NCBI GenBank assembly: GCA_017527495.1 | Contig: JAFXPY010000025.1 | Span: 1 to 64,000, forward strand | Source: Paludibacteraceae bacterium | GTDB lineage: Bacteria > Bacteroidota > Bacteroidia > Bacteroidales > Paludibacteraceae | Length of the DNA: 64,000 nucleotides | Direction: 5' to 3' | Shown here: positions 43,810-54,277 of the stretch, in pieces | How positions within the stretch are numbered: the stretch's first letter is position 1 | How the letters are laid out: the number at the start of each line of letters is the position of its first letter | The notes under the pieces: model-generated | What the model saw: only the letters and a program-made list of their open reading frames with translations | What the model was told of the DNA's origin: nothing | The model's database searches: none | Translations under genes and position numbers: made by a program

Positions 43810-44159
43810 CAGTCCAATAAAGATAAGACTTATGTATTGGTTATAACTGACAAATTGCACAAGACAGATGATCTGATAGGTATTTATCATGCGAACCAAT
43901 CACCTATCCCAAACGCCCTAATCTCTATCAACACCTCAATACCTACCGCGCCAAAATCCACCCACTGTCTGACTTTATCGGACTGAGATAATTGTTTAGC
44001 AAAGAGAGAGACATAAGCAGCAGTTTGAACGAATATATCACAATCTTATATTTTATAACTTACATAATTTTATAGTTTGAACATAGTCTTGAGTTGAAAA
44101 AATTTGTTAAAGTCAATAAAAAGTTGTAACTTTGCGTGCTTTATTGTGTACATAGAGTT
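43810..44159. other. Gap after the nuclease gene with a possible degraded coding remnant
   Basis: A plus frame at 43875-43991 reads DRYLSCEPITYPKRPN, then LYQHLNTYRAKI, without a start codon. The words loosely recall restriction/methylase specificity segments, but similarity is too short to claim. The rest (43992-44100) is AT-rich with nothing recognised, up to the mlaE promoter. Confidence 0.3.
44103..44134 (+). promoter_or_regulatory. Promoter of the MlaE/MlaF-type genes
   Basis: TTTG at 44103-44106 and TAACTTTG at 44127-44134, exactly 20 nt apart. It lies inside a longer upstream reading and so sets the start of the permease at 44160. Confidence 0.8.
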
Positions 44160-44906
44160 ATGATTAAACATTTTTTTCAAGCCATAGGTGAATACACTCT
44201 ATTGATGGGTCGCACATTACGCAAGCCTGACCGCTGGCGTATGTTTTGGCGACAGTTCTACAACGAAATCGAAAAATTAGGGTTGCAGTCGTTGCCTCTT
44301 GTTTTGATTGTGTCAATATTCATGGGCGCAATAATGACAATGCAAACTAAGCTTAACACATCCAACCCACTCCTTCCAATATACACAACGGGTCTTGTTA
44401 CGCGCGACACTCTACTGCTCGAATTTTCAAGCACAATAATGTGTCTGCTTCTTGCAGGCAAGGTGGGGTCTAACATTGCTTCAGAAATAGGCACGATGCG
44501 TATCACTGAGCAAATCGACGCGATGGAGATCATGGGTGTCAATTCTGCCAACTACCTTATTCTGCCAAAGATTACAGCTTTTGTAACGATGATGCCATTG
44601 TTGGCTATATTCAGTATGGCAATAGGCGTTTTTGGCGGTTATTTTATCGGGTGGTTCACCGACATTATCACCACTGCCGACTACCAGATAGGTATTCAAT
44701 ATGCTTTCGAACCTTTTTATGTTTGGTATGCCATAATCAAGTCTATGGTGTTTGCTTTCATTATCTCGTCTGTTGCTTCTTACTATGGCTACAATGCATA
44801 CGGTGGAGCACTTGATGTCGGCAAAGCAAGTACCAATGCGGTGGTGAATAGCAGTGTGATAATACTATTCGTTGATATTCTACTAACTAAACTCATGCTC
44901 AACTAA
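44160..44906 (+). CDS. MlaE-family ABC transporter permease
   Basis: 248 residues. VLIVSIFMGAIMTMQTKLN, the conserved AGKVGSNIASEIGTMRITEQ and IDAMEIMGVNSANYLILPK are hallmarks of MlaE/TrigD-type permeases for phospholipid transport across the envelope. Five membrane helices are visible. It is the membrane subunit for the ATPase that starts at its stop codon (1-nt overlap). No MlaD-like substrate-binding gene follows. Confidence 0.94.
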   Translation: MIKHFFQAIGEYTLLMGRTLRKPDRWRMFWRQFYNEIEKLGLQSLPLVLIVSIFMGAIMTMQTKLNTSNPLLPIYTTGLVTRDTLLLEFSSTIMCLLLAGKVGSNIASEIGTMRITEQIDAMEIMGVNSANYLILPKITAFVTMMPLLAIFSMAIGVFGGYFIGWFTDIITTADYQIGIQYAFEPFYVWYAIIKSMVFAFIISSVASYYGYNAYGGALDVGKASTNAVVNSSVIILFVDILLTKLMLN

Positions 44907-45670
44907 TGATAGAAATCAATCATCTCACAAAATCATTTGACGGTACGGTAGTGCTTGACGACATCTCTACTGTGTTTGAGAGCGGAACGACAAATATGAT
45001 TATCGGCCAGAGCGGTTCGGGCAAGACGGTGCTGATGAAAAATGTTATCGGTCTGTTCCAGCCTGACAGTGGCACAATCATTTATGATGGCCGCGACCTT
45101 ACCAACATGAGTAACAAGCAACTGATGATGTTGCGTCGCGAAATGGGTATGTTGTTTCAGGGCTCAGCGCTTTTCGACTCTCAGACAGTGCTTGAAAATG
45201 TGATGTACCCGCTCGAAATGTTCTCCGACATGAGCAACGACGAGATGCGCGAACGCGCCATATTCTGTCTCCGACGGGTTGATATTCCAGAGCGAGCATT
45301 TACACTCATGCCGTCAGAGATATCGGGCGGTATGCAGAAACGTGTTGCCATAGCGCGCGCCATATCAATGAATCCAAAATACTTGTTTTGCGACGAGCCT
45401 AACTCAGGACTCGACCCTAAGACATCACTCATCATCGACCAACTGATTTACGAGATTACAAAAGAATTCAACATAACAACAATCATCAACTCTCACGACA
45501 TGAATCAAATCATGGAGATTGGCGACCATATTGTTTTCCTCTACCATGGGCACCTGCTCTGGCAAGGGACAAATGAAGACATTTTCCATGCCGACTGTGA
45601 GGAATTAGACAACCTTGTCTTTGCTTCAAAACTATACAAACGAATTAAGAAATCAATAAACCAAAAATAG
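44906..45670 (+). CDS. MlaF-family ABC transporter ATP-binding protein
   Basis: 254 residues. Walker A GQSGSGKTVLMKNVIG, the ABC signature EISGGMQKRVAIARA, Walker B YLFCDEPNSGLDP and the switch SHDMNQ are present. It energises the MlaE-type permease upstream, with which it overlaps by 1 nt. It is followed 3 nt later by the M6-propeptide-like gene. Confidence 0.95.
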   Translation: MIEINHLTKSFDGTVVLDDISTVFESGTTNMIIGQSGSGKTVLMKNVIGLFQPDSGTIIYDGRDLTNMSNKQLMMLRREMGMLFQGSALFDSQTVLENVMYPLEMFSDMSNDEMRERAIFCLRRVDIPERAFTLMPSEISGGMQKRVAIARAISMNPKYLFCDEPNSGLDPKTSLIIDQLIYEITKEFNITTIINSHDMNQIMEIGDHIVFLYHGHLLWQGTNEDIFHADCEELDNLVFASKLYKRIKKSINQK

Positions 45671-45673
45671 ATC

Positions 45674-46045
45674 ATGAAACGAACAAGTTTTCTACTAACC
45701 CTCTTGTTAGTTGCAATTTTCACTTTTGCACAAAGCCAGCCGTCACGCCGTGGCGTGCCTGCCACACCACACCCTATTGAGTACGTACAGCCTAACGGCG
45801 ACACACTTGTTTTTCGCCTTATCGGCGACGAACATTTTCACTACCGCATGACGCTTGACGGCTACCTCATCAAACAAAACAAAAAAGGCTACTATTGCTA
45901 TGCCAAATACAACAAAAAAGGCGAGACTGTATGCACATGCCGTAAAGCACACAATGCAGAAAAACGCTCAAAATGTGAACAACGCTACATAGAAAAAAAC
46001 ATACCTAACAAAATCAAAGAACGCGAACAAAACAATCAAGACTAA
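45674..46045 (+). CDS. Stand-alone M6-protease propeptide-like secreted protein
   Basis: 123 residues with a signal peptide (FLLTLLLVAIFTFAQSQ). The core RLIGDEHFHYRMTLDGYLIK matches the propeptide of the downstream M6 protease ([20 protein letters not shown]) but no catalytic domain follows; it ends in a charged tail. Its stop overlaps the protease start by 1 nt. It may act as a separate inhibitor or chaperone of the protease, or be a gene-duplication stump. The function is inferred from the neighbour. Confidence 0.75.
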   Translation: MKRTSFLLTLLLVAIFTFAQSQPSRRGVPATPHPIEYVQPNGDTLVFRLIGDEHFHYRMTLDGYLIKQNKKGYYCYAKYNKKGETVCTCRKAHNAEKRSKCEQRYIEKNIPNKIKEREQNNQD

Positions 46046-47745
46046 TGGCAAAAAAAATCCAAAACATATTATTTGCAATTATTTTCTGCCTTCCACTATT
46101 TGCAAAACCTGCTTATAATGGCGTGATTAAACGCGCTCAAGCCGATGGTTCGACTATAGATGTCGTTCTTCATGGTGACGAACATTTCCACTACATGACC
46201 GACACCAAAGGCAACTGGCTCAAAAAAGAAAATGGCATGTATGTGCAAACTCAAGCAATGACAGCAGAGGAATTGACAACACGCCGCAAAGCCGGCAAAT
46301 TCGACAAAGCACAGAATGTGCAAGCATCATCAGGTGCCTATCTTGCACCAAGAGGACTTGTGATATTGGCTAATTTCAGTGACGCACAATTCAAAACTGA
46401 AAATAATCAAGCTGCTTTTGATAGTTTATTGAATGTTGAGGGCTATACCTATCATGGACAAAAAGGCTCTGTTAGAGACTATTTCATTTCCCAGTCCGAC
46501 AGTCAATATGCACCTGTTTTCGATGTTTATGGTCCTGTGGAAGTCAATCACGCTATCGCTTATTATGGCACAAACGATTCACAGGGATATGACACAAACG
46601 CCGAGCAACTTATAGTTGATGCTTGCCAAGCGGCAAAAGCCGACTACGACATTAATTTTGCCGACTACGACAACGACAACGACGGGTTTGTTGATTTCGT
46701 ATTCGTGTTCTATGCCGGCTATGGAGAGGCAGATGGTGCTGATGAAAGCACTATATGGCAACACATGTACAAACTCTATGACTATGCCGGAATAAATTGC
46801 AAAATTGACAACAAAAGAGTCAATCTCTATGCTTGCGGTTCCGAACTGAGTTACTATGTTGATTACTATAAATTAGCTTCCAATGCTCGCGACGGCATAA
46901 ACACATGCTGCCATGAGTTTTCGCATGTTTGTGGGCTACCCGACCTCTACGACACACAAAGCGGCACAAAGACATTAGGTCAATGGGATTTGATGGACAG
47001 CGGAACATCAAACAACTATGGTTGGACACCACCCTACTATTCTGCCTACGAACGCTTTTTCTGCGGCTGGCTGACCCCGACTCTCATCAACACTGCCTGC
47101 GATGTCAATCTTCCACGCTTGTTTCTCCGAAATCAGGCTGTCATAATGACCACCACAGGCGAACACAATATGAACGGTTATAACCCGAACCCAAAAACTT
47201 TCTATCTGCTTGAAAACCGTCAGCAACAGCTCAACGACAAATATCTGCCTGGGCATGGGCTGTTGATAACAAAAATTACCTATAACGCCACAAACTGGAG
47301 CTATAATAATGTGAATTCATCATCCTCACAAGGAGTAGAGATACAAGTTGCAGACGGAAAGAAATCAAAGAATGGAGATAGTGGCGACACTTATCCGGGA
47401 GCTCAAAAAGTAACTTCATTTTCAAAAATAACAAATTATGCAATAACCGACATCGCTGAAAGCAATTTCAACATCACTTTTTCGGTTAATGGTGGAGGCG
47501 ACTTGATTGACTTAGACATAAAAACGGCACTGAACAACACTGCCGAAACGACACATAGTATTGTCTCTACTCAAGCAGGAATTGAGGTGAGAGGTTGCAA
47601 AGAGAATGAGCTGATTGAAGTGTTCGACCTAAGCGGGAAACTTATTCACAGCACAATTGCAAAAGACGAAACAACACAGCTCTCTCTTGAACGCAATGTA
47701 TATATCGTCAAGATAGGCAGTGAATCGAGAGTAATAATGCACTAA
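46045..47745 (+). CDS. Secreted M6-family metalloprotease with type IX secretion sorting domain
   Basis: 566 residues. Signal peptide ([15 protein letters not shown]), a propeptide with GDEHFHY, then the catalytic domain (about 95-400) with the zinc motif [13 protein letters not shown] (H290, E291, H294) and [13 protein letters not shown]. The C-terminal 75 residues ([20 protein letters not shown] to [16 protein letters not shown]) are a type A T9SS sorting domain. It is probably exported across the outer membrane to the surface. No T9SS machinery gene is in the window. Confidence 0.92.
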   Translation: MAKKIQNILFAIIFCLPLFAKPAYNGVIKRAQADGSTIDVVLHGDEHFHYMTDTKGNWLKKENGMYVQTQAMTAEELTTRRKAGKFDKAQNVQASSGAYLAPRGLVILANFSDAQFKTENNQAAFDSLLNVEGYTYHGQKGSVRDYFISQSDSQYAPVFDVYGPVEVNHAIAYYGTNDSQGYDTNAEQLIVDACQAAKADYDINFADYDNDNDGFVDFVFVFYAGYGEADGADESTIWQHMYKLYDYAGINCKIDNKRVNLYACGSELSYYVDYYKLASNARDGINTCCHEFSHVCGLPDLYDTQSGTKTLGQWDLMDSGTSNNYGWTPPYYSAYERFFCGWLTPTLINTACDVNLPRLFLRNQAVIMTTTGEHNMNGYNPNPKTFYLLENRQQQLNDKYLPGHGLLITKITYNATNWSYNNVNSSSSQGVEIQVADGKKSKNGDSGDTYPGAQKVTSFSKITNYAITDIAESNFNITFSVNGGGDLIDLDIKTALNNTAETTHSIVSTQAGIEVRGCKENELIEVFDLSGKLIHSTIAKDETTQLSLERNVYIVKIGSESRVIMH

Positions 47746-47758
47746 AATTGTTCCATCG

Positions 47759-48523
47759 ATGAAAATTATTTCTTACAACGTTAATGGCATACGTTCAGCC
47801 TTGAGCAAAGGTTTGCTTGACTGGCTCAAAGAGGCTTCACCCGATGTTTTTTGCATACAGGAGAGCAAAGCACAACCTGAGCAAATCGACACAGACCAAT
47901 TTGCTGCTTTAGGCTACAAGAGTTATTTGCATAGTGCCGAGCGTAAAGGTTATAGTGGTGTGGGAATATTCAGCAAAACGGCTCCCGACTTGGTTAGAAG
48001 CGGGATGGACAACGCACAATTCGACAGCGAGGGGCGTGTTTTGCGGGCTGATTTTGGCGACCTGACTATAGTGTGTGTCTATGTGCCGAGCGGCTCGTCA
48101 GGTGAAGATCGTCAGGCCTTCAAAATGCAGTTTTTAGAGGCTTTTCTTCCATGGCTGAACAACCTCAAGAGAGAAAGGCCCAACTTGATTGTGTGCGGCG
48201 ATTTCAATATCTGCCACAAGCCTATCGACATCAATCATCCCGAAAGACAAATCGGTGTCTCGGGATTTTTACCTGAGGAACGCGAATGGATGGACAGGCT
48301 GCAAGCAAGCGGAATGATTGATTCATTTAGAGAATTCAACCATGAAGCCGAACAATATTCGTGGTGGAGCTATCGTGGCGGAGCAAGATACAGAAATGCA
48401 GGTTGGAGAATTGACTATCTATGGGCAAGCGAGCCGTTGAGGCAACAACTTCGCAACGGCGACATTCTGCAAGAAGTGGTTCATTCCGACCATTGTCCTG
48501 TTGTTTTAGAAATTGAAAAATAA
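47759..48523 (+). CDS. xth: Exodeoxyribonuclease III
   Basis: 254 residues of the Exo III/AP endonuclease family. [32 protein letters not shown] (metal-binding Glu), [22 protein letters not shown] and [12 protein letters not shown] (catalytic Asp-His) are present. It cuts abasic sites in base-excision repair. It begins 13 nt after the protease and directly abuts lptB. Confidence 0.95.
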   Translation: MKIISYNVNGIRSALSKGLLDWLKEASPDVFCIQESKAQPEQIDTDQFAALGYKSYLHSAERKGYSGVGIFSKTAPDLVRSGMDNAQFDSEGRVLRADFGDLTIVCVYVPSGSSGEDRQAFKMQFLEAFLPWLNNLKRERPNLIVCGDFNICHKPIDINHPERQIGVSGFLPEEREWMDRLQASGMIDSFREFNHEAEQYSWWSYRGGARYRNAGWRIDYLWASEPLRQQLRNGDILQEVVHSDHCPVVLEIEK

Positions 48524-49297
48524 ATGAATATGGAAGGTATGATGCACCTGCGTACAGAACATCTGTACAAAAAATATGGCAAGCGCACTGTTGTCAACGA
48601 CGTGTCAATACAGTTGCAACAAGGTGAGATAGTTGGTTTGCTTGGTCCTAACGGAGCCGGCAAGACAACAACTTTCTATATGACTACCGGGCTGATAACC
48701 GCCAATGAAGGAAAGATATTCCTCAACGACACCGACATAACCAACTACCCGATGTACAAACGCGCACAAATGGGTATCGGATACCTACCGCAAGAGGCTT
48801 CTGTTTTCCGTAAGATGACAGTTGAGGACAACATCCGAAGCGTACTCGAGATGACCCATTTCAGTAAAGACTATCAGAAGGAAAAACTCGAGCAACTGAT
48901 CAAAGAATTCAATCTTGCTCATGTGCGCAAGAACCTTGGCGACAGACTCTCTGGAGGCGAACGCCGACGCACAGAAATAGCTCGTTGCCTTGCCATTGAA
49001 CCTCGTTTCGTCATGCTCGATGAACCTTTTGCCGGCGTTGACCCGATTGCAGTACAAGAAATTCAAGATGTTGTCTGGCGATTAAAAGACAAAAACATCG
49101 GCATACTCATCACCGACCATAACGTGGATGAAACTTTGAGTATTACCGACCGCGCATACCTGCTTTTTGAAGGTAAGATACTCTTCCACGGCACACCGGA
49201 GGAATTGGCTGCCAACCCTATTGTGAGAAAAAATTATTTAGGACGCGACTTCGAACTCAAAAAGAAATCACGCCCGACAGAGGAAACAAATTTATAA
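48524..49297 (+). CDS. lptB: LPS export ABC transporter ATP-binding protein LptB
   Basis: 257 residues. Walker [39 protein letters not shown], signature [16 protein letters not shown] and Walker [17 protein letters not shown] are the LptB pattern. It powers the LptFG complex that extracts LPS from the inner membrane. The start is the ATG right after the xth stop; a later ATG ([10 protein letters not shown]) is also possible. LPS core genes follow. Confidence 0.95.
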   Translation: MNMEGMMHLRTEHLYKKYGKRTVVNDVSIQLQQGEIVGLLGPNGAGKTTTFYMTTGLITANEGKIFLNDTDITNYPMYKRAQMGIGYLPQEASVFRKMTVEDNIRSVLEMTHFSKDYQKEKLEQLIKEFNLAHVRKNLGDRLSGGERRRTEIARCLAIEPRFVMLDEPFAGVDPIAVQEIQDVVWRLKDKNIGILITDHNVDETLSITDRAYLLFEGKILFHGTPEELAANPIVRKNYLGRDFELKKKSRPTEETNL

Positions 49298-49314
49298 ATC
49301 AAAAGAATTATAAT

Positions 49315-49926
49315 ATGAAAGATTTTGCAACAAGGTGCAACAAAATTTTTAGTCAAGCTGTTGTTGACTATCATATCAACGACAACGTTGACACACCGAT
49401 CAACAACCATTTTGAGCCACAGACGATAGAAAATCTTCTGTATCTCAAATGTTGGATAGACACCGTTCAGTGGCATTTGGAAGACATCATTCGCGACCCG
49501 CAAATCGACCCTGTTGAAGCTCTTGCAATCAAACGCCGTATCGACAAATCAAACCAAGACCGCACCGACCTTGTTGAACGCATCGACTCTTATTTCTACG
49601 AGAAATATAGCACCATTCAACCACAAGCAAACGCAAAAATCAACACTGAAAGTCCGGCTTGGGCTATTGACCGTTTGTCAATATTAAATGTAAAAATATA
49701 TCACATGCAGGTGGAAGTTGACCGCAAAGATGTCAGCGCAGAACAACACGACTCAGTAGTGAAAAAACTCAATGTGCTGCTTGAACAACAGGTTGATTTA
49801 ACAACATCAATCACACAATTGCTTGACGACTATGCAAAAGGCGAAAGAGTGATGAAAGTCTATAAGCAGATGAAGATGTACAACGACCCTGCTCTCAACC
49901 CTGTGCTCTACCAAAATCAAAAGTGA
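49315..49926 (+). CDS. DUF4254-family protein
   Basis: 203 residues, mostly helical. ENLLYLKCWIDTVQWHLEDI, AIKRRIDKSNQDRTDLVERI and SPAWAIDRLSILNVKIYHM are the conserved DUF4254 blocks. The family sits next to LPS-core glycosyltransferases in Bacteroidetes, as here, but its activity is not established. It overlaps the next gene's GTG start by 4 nt. Confidence 0.92.
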   Translation: MKDFATRCNKIFSQAVVDYHINDNVDTPINNHFEPQTIENLLYLKCWIDTVQWHLEDIIRDPQIDPVEALAIKRRIDKSNQDRTDLVERIDSYFYEKYSTIQPQANAKINTESPAWAIDRLSILNVKIYHMQVEVDRKDVSAEQHDSVVKKLNVLLEQQVDLTTSITQLLDDYAKGERVMKVYKQMKMYNDPALNPVLYQNQK

Positions 49927-50897
49927 TCAGACGACTGCTTGTCATACGATTTTCTGCCTTTGGAGATGTGGCAATGGTTGTGCCGACGCTCAAAGCACTT
50001 GCTCTACAACATCCCGAAATGGAGATAATGATGTTGAGCAAAAAACAATATGCACCACTTTTTGAAGGAATAAGTAATAACGTCAGTTTTTTCGGAGCAG
50101 ACCTGAAAGGTGAACACAAAGGAATTAAAGGACTGAACAAATTGCTCAACGAGATTGATTTCGAACACTTTGACGCCGTTGCCGACCTACATAATGTACT
50201 TCGAACATGGTATTTAGATTTTCGTTTTGCTCTCAAAGGTAAGAAAACAGCGAAATTGCACAAAGGAAGATATGCTAAATGGCAACTCACACGAGCAATA
50301 AACAAAAAGAAAAGACAACTGACAAGTGCTTTTGAACGGCAACAAGATGTTTTCAAACGACTGGGAATAGAAATCGTCTTACATTCTGAACACAATGACA
50401 AGCAAAACAAACAAGGCATAGGCATTGCGCCATTTGCAGCACATAAAGGGAAGATATATCCACTCGAAAGAATGGAACATTTGGTAGAACAACTTTCAGC
50501 AAAAGGAGAAAAAATCTATCTCTTTGGTGCCGGAGAAAAAGAAAGCAAGATTTTGCAACAATGGGCAGACAAATATCCCAACACTGAAAACACAGCCAAC
50601 CGCTACACAATGAGAGAGGAACTTGATATGATTGCCCATCTCAGAGTTATGCTCACAATGGATTCTGCCAATATGCACCTCGCCTCACTTGTAGGAACCC
50701 GTGTGGTAAGTATTTGGGGCGCTACACATCCGTACGCAGGTTTTCTTGGTTTTGGGCAAGACGAGCAAGATTGTGTTCAGCAAGATTTACCTTGTCGCCC
50801 GTGCTCCGTGTTCGGCAACAAAAAATGCAGATTCAGAGATTATCGCTGCCTAAGCGACATAACGACTGAACAAATAATCAGCAAATTAGACAAATAG
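49923..50897 (+). CDS. Family 9 (heptosyltransferase-like) glycosyltransferase
   Basis: 324 residues, GTG start overlapping the preceding stop. LLVIRFSAFGDVAMVVPTLK is the GT9 N terminus. GIAPFAAHKGKIYPLERMEH, FGAGEKESKIL and LTMDSANMHLASLVGTRVVS with IWGATHPYAG form the nucleotide-sugar site. A C-terminal cysteine cluster (CVQQDLPCRPCSVFGNKKC) is typical of this subgroup. It probably adds a core sugar to LPS. Confidence 0.92.
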   Translation: MIRRLLVIRFSAFGDVAMVVPTLKALALQHPEMEIMMLSKKQYAPLFEGISNNVSFFGADLKGEHKGIKGLNKLLNEIDFEHFDAVADLHNVLRTWYLDFRFALKGKKTAKLHKGRYAKWQLTRAINKKKRQLTSAFERQQDVFKRLGIEIVLHSEHNDKQNKQGIGIAPFAAHKGKIYPLERMEHLVEQLSAKGEKIYLFGAGEKESKILQQWADKYPNTENTANRYTMREELDMIAHLRVMLTMDSANMHLASLVGTRVVSIWGATHPYAGFLGFGQDEQDCVQQDLPCRPCSVFGNKKCRFRDYRCLSDITTEQIISKLDK

Positions 50898-52447
50898 TGG
50901 GTTTCAACAAAACACATATAGTAATAAATCCCGCCTACGAGCACTTGCGCAATTGGATTGTCAGCCTTCCTGAGATTTTCGAGCATGAAGGCGAAATAAT
51001 CTACAACGACCGCAACCAAATACGAACGATGAAAATCGGCAATCAGGATGTTGTAGTGAAACGATTTCGCAAACCACGCTTTTTCAATCGCATTGCTTAC
51101 ACTCTTTTCCGCCAGCCTAAAGCCGTTCGCTCGTATGATAACGCCCAAATACTGCAACAACGCGGCATCAACACACCCACGCCAATAGCCTATATAATTG
51201 AATACAGTCACGGCCTCATTGCACAATCGTATTTGATTACAGAGAAAAGCAAACTGACACATACATTCTACGACTTTAGAGATGGCATTACAAAGGGGAA
51301 AGAAGGCTTAATTGAAGCCATGGTTGACTTCACAATCAACATGAACAATCAAGGTGTCTTTCATTTAGACTATTCTCCGGGGAACATACTATATGACAAT
51401 ATTGACGGGAAATGGACATTTGATATAATTGACATCAACCGAATGGAATTTGGTAAAGTGTCGATGCAAAAAGGCTGCAGTCAGTATGAACGACTATGGG
51501 GGAAACGCATTTTCTTTGAAATTATAGCCAAGAGATACTCAGAAATAACAAAGTCAGACTATACTGTATGTTTAGAGTATATTATGGCAGCAAGAAGTAA
51601 GTTTTGGAAGCATAGGAGTACCGAACATTTCATAACCGACGAGAGTTTTACTATTGGCGTCATTATCTCCACCTACAACAATCCGCAGTGGCTTGAAAAA
51701 GTATTTTGGGGTCTAATGAATCAAACGCACAAAGCAGACGAAATAATCATTGCCGATGACGGCTCAACAAAAGAGACTCAACAACTCATTGAACGATATA
51801 AAGACAAACTTCCATTACAACATGTTTGGCATGAAGACAAAGGATTTCGCAAAACAACTATTTTGAATAAAGCAGTAACCCAATCCAGAGTAGACTATTT
51901 GATTTTTTTAGACCAAGATCTCATACCAAGGCAAGATTTCATAAGTACACACTACAGAAACGCAAAAGAAAATAGGTTTATTTCGGGCGGTGCCAATATG
52001 ATAACAGAGGAGCTGAGTAATTCAATCACAGAAGATGATGTTAGAAACGGGAATATTTTTTCTATTTCTTGGTTACTCAAGCACGGCATGAAATGGTCGC
52101 ATAAATTGCTTAAACTGACTTCGGTCAGATGGTTTGCAAAACTAATGAATCATCTGACAACAACCAAAGCGACATGGAATGGAGGCAATGCTTCTACTTG
52201 GCGAAAATATATTATTGATGCCAACGGATTTGACACCAGAATGCGTTATGGAGCAGAAGATAGAGAATTTGGCGAACGACTAATAAACCGTGGCATTAAG
52301 GGCGTGCAACTAAGATATAGTCTGCCACTTATCCATTTATATCATAAGCGCCCTTACAAAAACAAAGAAGATTGGGAACGCAACATGATTATTTGGAAAG
52401 AAACAAAGAAAAATAAAATAACCAAAACTAAATACGGAATAGAATGA
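50897..52447 (+). CDS. Fusion of a WaaP/InaA-type LPS core kinase and a family 2 glycosyltransferase
   Basis: 516 residues, GTG start sharing 1 nt with the upstream stop. Residues 1-240 are a lipopolysaccharide kinase-like fold: DVVVKRFRKPRFFNRIAY (ATP-binding Lys), VFHLDYSPGNILYD (catalytic Asp and Asn) and FDIIDINRMEFG (metal Asp). Residues 250-516 are a GT-A domain with IGVIISTYNNPQWLEKVFWG, IIIADDGSTKET, HEDKGFRKTTILNKA and LIFLDQDLIP. One protein would thus phosphorylate and glycosylate the LPS core. The join is seamless, with no frameshift. Confidence 0.92.
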   Translation: MGFNKTHIVINPAYEHLRNWIVSLPEIFEHEGEIIYNDRNQIRTMKIGNQDVVVKRFRKPRFFNRIAYTLFRQPKAVRSYDNAQILQQRGINTPTPIAYIIEYSHGLIAQSYLITEKSKLTHTFYDFRDGITKGKEGLIEAMVDFTINMNNQGVFHLDYSPGNILYDNIDGKWTFDIIDINRMEFGKVSMQKGCSQYERLWGKRIFFEIIAKRYSEITKSDYTVCLEYIMAARSKFWKHRSTEHFITDESFTIGVIISTYNNPQWLEKVFWGLMNQTHKADEIIIADDGSTKETQQLIERYKDKLPLQHVWHEDKGFRKTTILNKAVTQSRVDYLIFLDQDLIPRQDFISTHYRNAKENRFISGGANMITEELSNSITEDDVRNGNIFSISWLLKHGMKWSHKLLKLTSVRWFAKLMNHLTTTKATWNGGNASTWRKYIIDANGFDTRMRYGAEDREFGERLINRGIKGVQLRYSLPLIHLYHKRPYKNKEDWERNMIIWKETKKNKITKTKYGIE

Positions 52448-53406
52448 CAACAAACCTGCCATTACTAACAGTTGTTATACCTGTGTATAATGTAGAAGAC
52501 TATGTAGAAAAATGCGTACGCTCTGTCATTGCACAAACTTACAATAACTTGGAAATACTTCTTGTTGATGATGGAAGTACCGACTCATCAGGTGCATTTT
52601 GTGATAAGATAGCAAAAGAGGACGCTCGTATAAGCGTTTTTCACACCGAAAATCATGGCCTAAGCGCAGCCCGCAATGTAGGCATTGACAATGCCCATGG
52701 CGAGCTGATAGCTTTTGTTGATAGCGATGACTGGATTGAACCCGACATGTACTATTTTCTGTACAACAAAATGGTAGAGAATGATGCAGACATCAGCGTA
52801 TGCCAACATTTCATCGACAAAGATGGGCAATCACGATGCAAAGCAAAAATCAAAGAGGACATATTATGCGACCGCGACATGGCTATGAATGTACTCATGG
52901 AAGATAAGAAAATGCACAATTACGCATGGGACAAACTCTATAAACGCACATTGTTTGAAGGCCTGCACTACCCCGAAGGCATACTCTATGAAGATATCGC
53001 ATTTACATATAAAGTTGTCTATCGTATCAACAAACTATACATCTCAACAGAACCTAAATACCACTACACAGTCCGCACAGGAAGCATCGTATCGGCACGC
53101 TATTCAATCAGCAGAAACTACTCTTATTTCAATTCGGAATATATTCTAATGACATTTATGGTTGAACATGGATATAAAGACGGAGCGCGCCACTTAGTCA
53201 GACGCGGTATTCACAGCATAAAAAGACTCATAATGTCAGGAGCAGAAGACGAAATGATAAATGAAATAATTGATAAACTTCGTCCTTTCCACTATATCGG
53301 CATAAAAGAGATAGGATTTGCCAATGTCTGGCGTCGTTGGATGATGGAAAATCATCTACAAACATACAAACGACTCTACAAATTTTCAAAAAAAATATTT
53401 CACTAA
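52444..53406 (+). CDS. Family 2 glycosyltransferase
   Basis: 320 residues. LLTVVIPVYNVEDYVEKCVR, LLVDDGSTDSSG, ENHGLSAARNVGID and AFVDSDDWIEPDMY (DxD-like metal site) are typical GT2 motifs, followed by a variable acceptor half. It overlaps the upstream gene by 4 nt (ATGA) and the next gene by 1 nt, so the LPS/O-unit genes are translationally coupled. Confidence 0.93.
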   Translation: MTTNLPLLTVVIPVYNVEDYVEKCVRSVIAQTYNNLEILLVDDGSTDSSGAFCDKIAKEDARISVFHTENHGLSAARNVGIDNAHGELIAFVDSDDWIEPDMYYFLYNKMVENDADISVCQHFIDKDGQSRCKAKIKEDILCDRDMAMNVLMEDKKMHNYAWDKLYKRTLFEGLHYPEGILYEDIAFTYKVVYRINKLYISTEPKYHYTVRTGSIVSARYSISRNYSYFNSEYILMTFMVEHGYKDGARHLVRRGIHSIKRLIMSGAEDEMINEIIDKLRPFHYIGIKEIGFANVWRRWMMENHLQTYKRLYKFSKKIFH

Positions 53407-54269
53407 TGCCACTCGTAAGCGTCATATTGCCTAATTATAATTATTCTCAATATCTTAAGCAAAGAATTGATTCAATCCTCAATCAAACAATACAAGATAT
53501 TGAAGTTATCATGCTTGACGATTGCTCTACAGACAATAGTCTGAACATCATGGAACAATACCAAAAGCAAGATGCACGCATTGTTGCCGTTGTTCGCAAC
53601 CAAACCAATTCAGGTTCTCCCTTTCAACAATGGAGCAAGGGCATAAAAATGGCAAAAGGGAAATACATTTGGATTGCAGAAGCCGACGACTATGCTGATA
53701 GAACTTTTCTCGAAACAATAATCGAAGTTTTCAGCAAAAACAAAAACATAGTATTAGCAAAGTCGTCATCTCACATGGTTGACGAAACAGGTACTCTCTT
53801 AAATAAAGACTACGACCATTGGAAAAGCAGAGGTCTAAAGCCTGACAGTGTGTGCCTATACGACCAAAAACAATTTGCAAAAATGCAATACATGCGCAAT
53901 CACATATATAATGCAAGTTGCGTCGTGTTCAGACGAGATGCAATAAAAGATACTTTTTTCAATGATTTGAGCTATCATTTCTCAGGCGATTGGTTATTCT
54001 GGACACACATCGGGACAGAAGGATTGACAGCCGAGGTAAATAAAAGACTAAACTATTTCCGCTTCCACGAATCAAGTACTACGCACACCGGAGCTTATAA
54101 GGCATTTCTCGAAGATATAGAGATTTTGTCTATTATGCAAAAAGAATTTGACACAAATTTCTTTCAAAATTTATGGCGCAAGCATAAACTATTTCGCAGA
54201 TTGAAACGAATGGGGTTTGACGCCATTCAAATTCAGACTATTAAAGGAAAGATAAAAGAAAATTTATAA
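53406..54269 (+). CDS. Family 2 glycosyltransferase
   Basis: 287 residues from the ATG at 53406, which shares its A with the upstream stop; a longer reading from 53337 lies inside the neighbour. LVSVILPNYNYSQYLKQRID, VIMLDDCSTDNS, SGSPFQQWSKGIKMAKGKY and IWIAEADDYAD identify a GT2 enzyme. It is the last gene of the plus-strand LPS run and converges with the ligase-like gene. Confidence 0.92.
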   Translation: MPLVSVILPNYNYSQYLKQRIDSILNQTIQDIEVIMLDDCSTDNSLNIMEQYQKQDARIVAVVRNQTNSGSPFQQWSKGIKMAKGKYIWIAEADDYADRTFLETIIEVFSKNKNIVLAKSSSHMVDETGTLLNKDYDHWKSRGLKPDSVCLYDQKQFAKMQYMRNHIYNASCVVFRRDAIKDTFFNDLSYHFSGDWLFWTHIGTEGLTAEVNKRLNYFRFHESSTTHTGAYKAFLEDIEILSIMQKEFDTNFFQNLWRKHKLFRRLKRMGFDAIQIQTIKGKIKENL

Positions 54270-54277
54270 AACAGCAC

